NCBI GenBank assembly: GCA_020058405.1
Contig: JAGVEE010000225.1
Coordinates: 1-5,346, forward strand
DNA: 5,346 bases
Reading direction: 5' to 3'
From: Sphingobacteriales bacterium
GTDB taxonomy: Bacteria; Bacteroidota; Bacteroidia; Sphingobacteriales; Sphingobacteriaceae
Position numbers and translations under genes: made by a program. Shown here one piece after another: positions 1 to 5,346 of this stretch (the stretch's first letter is position 1; the number at the start of each line of letters is the position of its first letter). The notes under the pieces were generated by a model that was not told where the DNA came from, did no database searches, and saw only the letters and a list, made by a program, of their open reading frames with translations.

Positions 1-962
1 ACTGCTTGCATTTTTAAAGAATCTCTAAAAGGTGATACTGGAGTGCCGTTCCATTGTTTATTTTCTTCGGTTATTGATTTCGAAATACCCGATTTGGCAT
101 TTATTTGTGATCCTTTTGCGATTTGTATGTGACCTACAATTCCTACTTGTCCGCCCACAATACAGTTTTCACCAATACGTGTGCTTCCTGATATTCCAGA
201 TTGAGAAGCAATAACGGTATTGTCGCCAATCTCAACATTGTGTGCAATTTGAATTAAGTTGTCGAGTTTTACTCCTTTTTTAATAACGGTAGAACCGATT
301 GTTGCTCTATCAATACTTGTATTTGAGCCAATCTCCACTTCATCCTCAATAATAACATTACCAATTTGAGCTACTTTTTGAAAGGTACCATCTGCTTGTG
401 GAGCAAAACCGAAGCCATCGCTGCCGATCACTGCACCAGAGTGTACGATCACATTTTGGCCTATCACACAATCAGAATACACTTTTACGCCAGAAAATAA
501 GGTTGTACCATCAGCAATTGTAACATTATCGCCAATATAAACTTGTGGGTATATTTTTACATTATTACCAATAGTTGCGTGGTTGCCGATGTATGCAAAA
601 GCACCTATATAGCAGTCTTTACCAACTTTTGCAGTCTTACTTATAAAATTGGGTTCTTCAATTCCGTACTTATTTAGTTTGATGGTATTGTATTTTTCTA
701 ACAATACCGAAAAAGAAGTATAAGCATTTTCCACCCGTATAAGAGTTGCAGAAACAGGCTTCTCGAGTACTAGGTCTTTGTTTATAATTACCACAGAAGC
801 ATCTGTAGTGTACAAATATGGTTCGTATTTGGGATTTGCTAAGAAAGACAAAGAGCCTTTTTTACCTTCTTCGATTTTAGCTAATGAATAGACAACTTCG
901 TCGGGATTACCTTCTAATTCTCCATTGAGTAATACACAAATTTCTATTGCCTTAAATTGCAT
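1..962 (-). CDS. lpxD: LpxD, UDP-3-O-(3-hydroxyacyl)glucosamine N-acyltransferase, partial (3' end cut by window edge)
   Basis: The enzyme transfers a 3-hydroxyacyl chain from acyl carrier protein to the 2-amino group of UDP-3-O-acyl-glucosamine, the third step of lipid A synthesis in the cytoplasm. The frame is open from an ATG at 962-960 to the left edge, giving 320 codons. The family is about 340-350 residues long, so probably only 20-30 C-terminal residues (the terminal helix) are missing. Residues 1 to about 100 form the N-terminal uridine-binding domain (MQFKAIEICVLLNGELEGNP at the start). From about residue 105 come hexapeptide repeats of a left-handed beta helix (YIGNHATIGNNVKIYP, VIGQNVIVHSGAVIGSDGFG). 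The motif NLIQIAHNVEIG carries the predicted catalytic base His241, equivalent to His239 of E. coli. The start is the only ATG ahead of the conserved N-terminus. The gene follows the HD phosphohydrolase gene on the same strand after a 72-base gap holding a possible promoter of its own. In related genomes lpxC-fabZ and lpxA often follow, but here that lies outside the window. Confidence 0.95.
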   Translation of the reverse strand, partial: MQFKAIEICVLLNGELEGNPDEVVYSLAKIEEGKKGSLSFLANPKYEPYLYTTDASVVIINKDLVLEKPVSATLIRVENAYTSFSVLLEKYNTIKLNKYGIEEPNFISKTAKVGKDCYIGAFAYIGNHATIGNNVKIYPQVYIGDNVTIADGTTLFSGVKVYSDCVIGQNVIVHSGAVIGSDGFGFAPQADGTFQKVAQIGNVIIEDEVEIGSNTSIDRATIGSTVIKKGVKLDNLIQIAHNVEIGDNTVIASQSGISGSTRIGENCIVGGQVGIVGHIQIAKGSQINAKSGISKSITEENKQWNGTPVSPFRDSLKMQA

Positions 963-1034
963 TATACAAAAATAAAATTATCCTTCAATGCTGCAAATCT
1001 ATTATTGAAATAAGTGTAATAATTTGTTAACATT
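963..1034 (-). promoter_or_regulatory. Possible lpxD promoter (Bacteroidota-type -7 element)
   Basis: On the minus strand this 72-base gap contains TAGATTTG at 1001-994, an exact match to the Bacteroidota sigma-ABfr -7 consensus TAnnTTTG. It ends 31 bases before the lpxD ATG, which would allow a leader of about 25 bases. No clear TTG is seen at the expected -33 position, so the promoter may be weak or need help. The bases just before the ATG are A/T-rich with no Shine-Dalgarno site, as is usual in this phylum. lpxD could also be read through from the upstream HD gene, as no terminator hairpin is seen in the gap. Confidence 0.4.
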
Positions 1035-2258
1035 TCATCGATATTTAGGGTAACAGATAAAATGTTTTTGAACAGTTTTAGATAATGCTTCTAAGTTTAA
1101 ACCATCGGAACACACCGCAATGTCTTGTAAACCTTTGGTTTTCGTTAAAATAAAAATCTTGCCACTATCTGGGTTGTAAGCATTATTATTAATGATACCG
1201 GTAAAAACAAAATAATGCGCTTGCTCGGGTGCTATTTGCCAATTTTTAGCTAATTCGGCCTCCCTAAGCTCTACTTGATCTGCATTAATTGAGTCGTTTT
1301 GGATTTCTATTGAGTACAATCTTCTATTAATTAACTCCGAACACAGAAGCGAAAGCACTCTATCGGAATCATTGGTCCACACTTTTATAGACGTATAAAT
1401 ATCATGATCGTCAATGTTTGCAAAAGCATCTAAAAATCGAGGGTCGCCTTTAAAATCATCGGCACTTGGGTTATTTTTCAGTAAAAACTCAAAAGAGGGG
1501 CTTGCAAATAAAGTATGACCGTTGATGGCTAACTCTTTAGCTCGTTTTAAAATTTTTAACAACAGTTGCTCAGCTGCAATTACTGTTTTATGAAAATACA
1601 CTTGCCAATACATTAATCGGCGTGCTATTAAAAACTTTTCGATAGAATAAATTCCTTTTTCTTCAATTACTAATTGATCGTTAATCACATAAATCATTTT
1701 TAATATTCGATCAAAACCAATTACTCCTTCGGAAACACCGGTATAAAAGCTATCTCTATTGAGGTAATCCATACGATCCATGTCTAGTTGACTAGATACC
1801 AATTGATGTAAGAATTTTTTGCTGTGTTTATCTTCAAATATTTCAATGGCTAAGGTTAACTCGCCGTTAAACTCTTCATTTAATCTTTTCATTAATAAAA
1901 TAGAAAGATCTTCATGATGGATGCTAGGTACGATACAACTTTCGAGCGCATGAGAAAAAGGGCCGTGACCAATATCGTGTAATAATATAGCGATGGTGGC
2001 AGCTTTGGCTTCATCATCAGTAATTTCAAAGCCTTTGTACCTGAGTGTTTCCAAGGCGATGCCCATTAAGTGCATGGCACCGAGTGCATGGTGGAAACGA
2101 GTATGGAGAGCACCGGGGTAAACTAAATGAGTTAAACCCAACTGTTTAATATTGCGTAAACGTTGGAAGTATGGATGTTCAATTAAATCAAAAATTATTT
2201 CATAAGGAACACTTACAAAACCATACACAGGGTCGTTAAATATTTTCTTTTTATTCAA
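1035..2258 (-). CDS. HD-domain phosphohydrolase, COG1078 / SAMHD1-like family (putative dNTP triphosphohydrolase)
   Basis: This is a metal-dependent phosphohydrolase, probably cytoplasmic. Characterised relatives (SAMHD1, Enterococcus EF1143) cleave dNTPs to deoxynucleoside and triphosphate, but the substrate here cannot be read from sequence. Counting from the TTG at 2258-2256, the protein has 407 residues and opens MNKKKIFNDPVYGFVSVP, the usual N-terminus of this family. Metal ligands are visible in order: His57 (RFHHALGAMH), His94-Asp95 (LLHDIGHGPFSH) and an aspartate in LDMDRMDYLNRD (159-164). YWQVYFHKTVIAAE (217-230) and the block GDPRFLDAFANIDDHDIYTS (271-290) also fit COG1078 proteins. 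The frame stays open to a TTG at 2330, but the 24 added residues (MHIFYFNFSF...) look untranslated and would overlap the divergent porX start. No in-frame ATG exists before Met62, which lies inside the HD domain. The gene probably heads a transcript continuing into lpxD. Family assignment is firm; substrate and exact start are inferred. Confidence 0.9.
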   Translation of the reverse strand: MNKKKIFNDPVYGFVSVPYEIIFDLIEHPYFQRLRNIKQLGLTHLVYPGALHTRFHHALGAMHLMGIALETLRYKGFEITDDEAKAATIAILLHDIGHGPFSHALESCIVPSIHHEDLSILLMKRLNEEFNGELTLAIEIFEDKHSKKFLHQLVSSQLDMDRMDYLNRDSFYTGVSEGVIGFDRILKMIYVINDQLVIEEKGIYSIEKFLIARRLMYWQVYFHKTVIAAEQLLLKILKRAKELAINGHTLFASPSFEFLLKNNPSADDFKGDPRFLDAFANIDDHDIYTSIKVWTNDSDRVLSLLCSELINRRLYSIEIQNDSINADQVELREAELAKNWQIAPEQAHYFVFTGIINNNAYNPDSGKIFILTKTKGLQDIAVCSDGLNLEALSKTVQKHFICYPKYR

Positions 2259-2324
2259 AGCACAACAATAAAAGCCATACAAATTTGTTAATTTTAACGG
2301 AAACGAGAAATTAAAATAAAATAT
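2259..2324. promoter_or_regulatory. Divergent promoter region between the HD phosphohydrolase gene and porX
   Basis: These 66 bases must serve both divergent genes unless promoters lie inside the coding regions. At 2280-2287 lies CAAATTTG, its own reverse complement. On either strand it matches the Bacteroidota -7 element TAnnTTTG at all but the first base. It ends 37 bases before the porX ATG and 21 bases before the HD TTG start. A second near match, TAATTTTA at 2289-2296, faces porX and lacks only the final G. No convincing -33 TTG is present for either direction. The last 25 bases before porX are almost pure A/T without a Shine-Dalgarno site, typical of the phylum. The promoter calls are tentative. 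Confidence 0.35.
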
Positions 2325-3875
2325 ATGCAAGAAACAATCATATTGTGGGCAGATGATGAAATAGATTTATTAAAACCACATATCTTATTTCTACAAGATA
2401 AGGGTTATAAAGTAATAAGTACTACAAATGGTTCGGATGCGATTGATTTATTAAAAACCGAGAAAGTTGATGTAGTGTTTTTAGATGAAAACATGCCCGG
2501 ACTCTCTGGTTTAGAGACGCTTCAAGTAATTAAAAAAAATTATAGTGAATTGCCGGTTGTACTCATTACCAAAAATGAAGAAGAATATTTAATGGAGGAT
2601 GCCATTGGCAGTAAAATTGCGGATTACTTAATAAAACCTGTAAATCCTAAACAAATTTTATTAACCCTGAAAAAAATAATTGATAACAAACGATTAGTAT
2701 CCGAAAAAACCAATTCTGCTTATCAACAAGAATTTAGAAATTTAGGTATTGCACTAAATGATGTTTCTACAATTGATGAGTGGAAAGATGTATATAAGAA
2801 ATTAGTGTTTTGGGAATTGGAGCTAGAGAAATTACAAGACACCGGGATGCATGAAATTTTAACACATCAAAAGCAAGAAGCAAATGCACTGTTTTCTAAA
2901 TATGTAGAAAAAAACTATTTGCGTTGGTTAAAAGAACCCGATAAAGCTCCCTTACAATCGCATCAATTAATGAAACAAAAAGTGTTTCCACAATTATCAG
3001 AACAAATTCCCACCTTTTTTATTTTAATTGATAATTTAAGATACGACCAATGGAAGGTTATAATGCCAACTATAAATGAATATTTTAGATTAGAAGAAGA
3101 AGAAATTTATACGAGCATTTTACCTACTGCAACACAGTATGCACGTAACGCCATTTTCTCTGGTTTACTTCCATCAGAAATGGAAAAACAACATCCAAAA
3201 CTTTGGAAAAACGATGAAGATGAGGGCGGCAAAAACATGCACGAAGAAGAGTTTCTTCAAGCACAATTAGCACGACTCAGAAAAAACATTAAATGTTCTT
3301 ACGTAAAAGTTGTGAACAATGAAGAAGGTAAAAATTTGGTGGACAGTATTAATCAGAAATTTCAAAATCAATTAAATGTAATTGTATATAATTTTGTTGA
3401 TATGCTTTCGCATGCGCGTACAGAAATGGAAATAATAAGAGAGCTTGCTCCAGATGAAAGTGCTTACAGATCTCTTACACTGTCTTGGTTTGAGCATTCT
3501 CCATTGTTAGAAGCCATCGTAAAAATATCACAAAAACCATCACGATTAATTATTACTACAGACCATGGTACTATAAGAGTAAAAACACCGAGTAAGGTTG
3601 TTGGCGACAGAACTGTGAATAGTAATTTACGCTACAAACAAGGTAAAAATTTAAATTACAATCATAAAGATGTACTTGAAATTAAAAATCCAGCAGAAGG
3701 TTTTTTACCAAAGGTAAACGTGAGTCAAACTTTTATTTTTGCAAAAGAAGATTATTATTTTGTATATCCAAACAACTATAATCATTTTGTAAATTTCTTT
3801 AACAACACCTTTCAACATGGAGGTATTTCTTTAGAAGAAATGTTAATTCCGTATGTAGTATATACAAGTAAATAA
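2325..3875 (+). CDS. porX: PorX, response regulator with PglZ-type phosphodiesterase domain, type IX secretion regulator
   Basis: PorX is the cytoplasmic response regulator working with sensor kinase PorY and sigma factor SigP to control type IX secretion genes; Porphyromonas PorX is also reported to hydrolyse oligonucleotides. The 516 residues match the family length (about 518). Residues 1-120 form a receiver domain: acidic pocket Asp10-Asp11 (WADDE), phospho-acceptor Asp54 (VVFLDENMPG), Thr82 (LITKNEEE) and Lys104 (YLIKPVNP). Residues 121-225 are a charged helical linker without recognised motifs. Residues 226-516 are a PglZ domain of the alkaline phosphatase superfamily, with Asp236 (FILIDNLRYDQW), probable nucleophile Thr270 (LPTATQYARNAIFSG), Asp359 and His363 (NFVDMLSHAR), Asp413-His414 (TTDHGT) and His498 (QHGGISLEE). 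All expected metal ligands are present, so the enzyme should be active. No DNA-binding domain is seen. The ATG start lies directly before the receiver fold and follows A/T-rich sequence. The gene is single on its strand and ends in a strong terminator. Confidence 0.93.
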   Translation: MQETIILWADDEIDLLKPHILFLQDKGYKVISTTNGSDAIDLLKTEKVDVVFLDENMPGLSGLETLQVIKKNYSELPVVLITKNEEEYLMEDAIGSKIADYLIKPVNPKQILLTLKKIIDNKRLVSEKTNSAYQQEFRNLGIALNDVSTIDEWKDVYKKLVFWELELEKLQDTGMHEILTHQKQEANALFSKYVEKNYLRWLKEPDKAPLQSHQLMKQKVFPQLSEQIPTFFILIDNLRYDQWKVIMPTINEYFRLEEEEIYTSILPTATQYARNAIFSGLLPSEMEKQHPKLWKNDEDEGGKNMHEEEFLQAQLARLRKNIKCSYVKVVNNEEGKNLVDSINQKFQNQLNVIVYNFVDMLSHARTEMEIIRELAPDESAYRSLTLSWFEHSPLLEAIVKISQKPSRLIITTDHGTIRVKTPSKVVGDRTVNSNLRYKQGKNLNYNHKDVLEIKNPAEGFLPKVNVSQTFIFAKEDYYFVYPNNYNHFVNFFNNTFQHGGISLEEMLIPYVVYTSK

Positions 3876-3909
3876 AAAAGGGGAGCTAAAATTTTAGCTC
3901 CCCTTTTTT
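3874..3909. terminator. Bidirectional intrinsic terminator, perfect 36-base palindrome
   Basis: The arms GGGGAGCTAAAA (3880-3891) and TTTTAGCTCCCC (3892-3903) are perfectly complementary and are flanked by A6 (3874-3879) and T7 (3904-3910). Either strand therefore gives a G/C-based hairpin followed by a U tract, so it can end porX from the left and the TonB-dependent receptor gene from the right. The AAAA/TTTT centre would supply the loop. The left A tract includes the last two bases of the porX TAA stop codon (3873-3875). The receptor stop lies at 3918-3916, just past the right arm. Confidence 0.93.
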
Positions 3910-3915
3910 TGTTAA

Positions 3916-5346
3916 TTAAAACTTGAAATTCATAGACATCATGTAGTTTCTACCAGCCTGAGGATAGTAGAAATTATAATTGTTTTCAACACCACTTTCA
4001 ATTAAACTATATGTATAACCATTAGGTTCGTATAATGTATTAAATACATTGTTAACTTTTAGTGTAACAGTAAAGGATGGTATTATTTTTTTAACTCTTA
4101 AATTATAATCTAAAAATAAATCGTTTACAAAAAATGGATTTATTTTGCGCAAGTCATTAGAAGTATTGTCCATGTATTGTTTTCCAACATATTTAGATTC
4201 TAAACTCACAAATAAGTTTTGATAAATTTTGTACCGTACTCTAGAACCAGCTACAATATTTGGAGAGAAAGAAATATCTGTATTTTTATGTTCTCTTAGC
4301 AATACTCCGATATAATTATAATCAGCATCGTATTCATATATAGATTCTGTAAACGATTCGATTCTATTTCTACTTAAAGCAATGTTTGCAGAAATGCTAA
4401 GTTTAGAAGTATAATTAAAAGTAGCACTTGCTTCTAAACCTGCCCTATAACTACTAGGGGTATTTACTCTTAAGTATTCTCCAACATTATTTACTTCACC
4501 TGTTAATACTAATTGATTTTTATAATCCATTAAATAGGTATTCAGCTCTAAATTATATCTATTTGTTTTCTTTCTCCAACCCAATTCTATGTTTCTTAAT
4601 TGCTCAGATGCAGGTACAAGGTTATTTACTTTTCCATTAATAAAATCGTCACGATTTGGTTCTTTGTTAGCAATACCAAGACTCAAATAAATATTATTAT
4701 CATTTGTAATATTATAAGAGATACCCGCTTTAGGGTTGAAGAAATTAAGTTGATGTTGTTGATCTATAATTACTTGGTCTTTGTTATTACCTTCCAACTT
4801 ATAATCGATTGTTCGGAATTGTAAATCAACGAAAGCTTGCAAAGAATTTGTAAATTGGTAACTGCTTTTAGCATACATATTAAACTCTTTTTTATAACCC
4901 CAACCAGTATAAAAACGATGGCCTGGTTGAGAGTTAGAAGCATATTTAGCCCAAACAATTTCACCAAAATGTTCGCCAACATATCTATTCGCAGAACCTC
5001 CAATAGTTAAACTAAATTTATCAAGTGAGGTATATTCCCAACTGTATACTATACCTTCAAAAGTATTACGCAACCATCTGCGTCTTAAAATATCTGAATT
5101 AGAAATGGTATCACTTCCAACAAAAAGTGTATCTAAATTATACTTTGAGAACGATTGATCGTATCTAAATTCTTGAAAGTAACCACGACCTCTAGTAAAA
5201 TGATAGCCTACGTTAAAGTGGTTCCTTTTATTTAATTTAAACGACTCGAAAATTTGGTAGTGATCTTGCTGATAATTGTCATACTGATCATTATACTCTG
5301 CATTTATCGGATTAAATCTTCGGTTCGTATTTAAAGAATCTTGAGG
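3916..5346 (-). CDS. TonB-dependent outer-membrane receptor, C-terminal barrel part (5' end outside window)
   Basis: These receptors import a ligand (iron complexes, vitamins, glycans or peptides) across the outer membrane using TonB-transmitted energy. The frame is open from the right edge to the TAA at 3918-3916, giving 476 residues. The TTG at 5073, which can look like a start, is internal, because the same frame runs without a stop from 5346. The plug, signal peptide and TonB box would lie beyond the window. What is visible is the beta barrel: alternating aromatic/polar strands, the block NNIYLSLGIANKEPNRDDF, then LRNIELGWRKKTNRYNLELN, a YLMDYKNQLVLTGEVNNVGE segment, TVTLKVNNVFNTLYEPNGYT near the end and the terminal strand GRNYMMSMNFKF ending in Phe, as barrel proteins need for Bam assembly. 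These are the usual blocks of Bacteroidota TonB receptors of the COG1629 type. No SusD-like partner is seen. The ligand cannot be inferred. The gene converges on porX and shares its terminator. Confidence 0.9.
   Translation of the reverse strand, partial: PQDSLNTNRRFNPINAEYNDQYDNYQQDHYQIFESFKLNKRNHFNVGYHFTRGRGYFQEFRYDQSFSKYNLDTLFVGSDTISNSDILRRRWLRNTFEGIVYSWEYTSLDKFSLTIGGSANRYVGEHFGEIVWAKYASNSQPGHRFYTGWGYKKEFNMYAKSSYQFTNSLQAFVDLQFRTIDYKLEGNNKDQVIIDQQHQLNFFNPKAGISYNITNDNNIYLSLGIANKEPNRDDFINGKVNNLVPASEQLRNIELGWRKKTNRYNLELNTYLMDYKNQLVLTGEVNNVGEYLRVNTPSSYRAGLEASATFNYTSKLSISANIALSRNRIESFTESIYEYDADYNYIGVLLREHKNTDISFSPNIVAGSRVRYKIYQNLFVSLESKYVGKQYMDNTSNDLRKINPFFVNDLFLDYNLRVKKIIPSFTVTLKVNNVFNTLYEPNGYTYSLIESGVENNYNFYYPQAGRNYMMSMNFKF

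Noticed and set aside
32..214. 60-residue plus-strand open frame
   Set aside because: It lies wholly antisense to lpxD, whose frame is clearly coding with family motifs. The 60-residue product has no recognisable features beyond the hydrophobic bias expected from the complement of this sequence.
2259..2330. N-terminal membrane segment on the HD phosphohydrolase (MHIFYFNFSFPLKL...)
   Set aside because: It is predicted only if translation starts at the TTG at 2330. That start would overlap porX, and the family-typical N-terminus begins at 2258.
3000..3875. PglZ domain as part of a BREX phage-defence system
   Set aside because: PglZ is a BREX core family, but here it is fused behind a receiver domain in the PorX layout at PorX length, and no other BREX gene (pglX, brxC, brxL) is present in the window.
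4600..4824. 74-residue plus-strand open frame
   Set aside because: It is antisense to the TonB-dependent receptor barrel region, is rich in Ile/Asn from A/T-rich complement, and has no start context or homology that I recognise.
4770..5003. 77-residue minus-strand open frame
   Set aside because: It is a shifted-frame shadow inside the receptor gene. The receptor frame continues unbroken through it, so it does not indicate a frameshift.
3916..5073. A complete 385-residue protein starting at 5073
   Set aside because: The codon at 5073 is TTG and the same frame has no stop up to 5346. The residues upstream (for example HYQIFESFKLNKRNHFNVGY) are barrel-like, so the gene continues past the window edge.

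Overview
The window looks chromosomal and comes from a member of the Bacteroidota (Bacteroidetes). It is AT-rich, its genes lack Shine-Dalgarno sites, and at least one TAnnTTTG -7 promoter element is visible. It encodes PorX, the response regulator of the type IX secretion system that is restricted to this phylum. The genus cannot be named from this sequence alone.

Layout, left to right: (1) the 5' 320 codons of lpxD on the minus strand, cut by the left edge (lipid A synthesis); (2) on the same strand and upstream of lpxD, an HD-domain phosphohydrolase of the COG1078 / SAMHD1-like family that probably starts at a TTG codon; (3) a 66-base divergent promoter region; (4) porX on the plus strand, full length, with a receiver domain, a helical linker and a PglZ/alkaline-phosphatase-superfamily domain whose metal-site residues are all visible; (5) a perfect 36-base palindrome forming a bidirectional terminator; (6) the C-terminal 476 residues of a TonB-dependent outer-membrane receptor on the minus strand, running off the right edge.

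Functionally, lpxD makes lipid A, the anchor for the A-type LPS to which many type IX cargo proteins are attached. PorX controls that secretion system. The HD enzyme sits between them, is probably co-transcribed with lpxD, and is divergent from porX. The receptor is convergent with porX, separated from it by the terminator, and is probably an independent unit. All four genes belong to recognisable families. The more unusual points are the hybrid PorX protein, the pairing of two nucleotide-type hydrolases across one divergent promoter, and the compact symmetrical DNA signals at 2280-2287 and 3874-3909. No tRNA, rRNA, CRISPR array or insertion sequence was seen.
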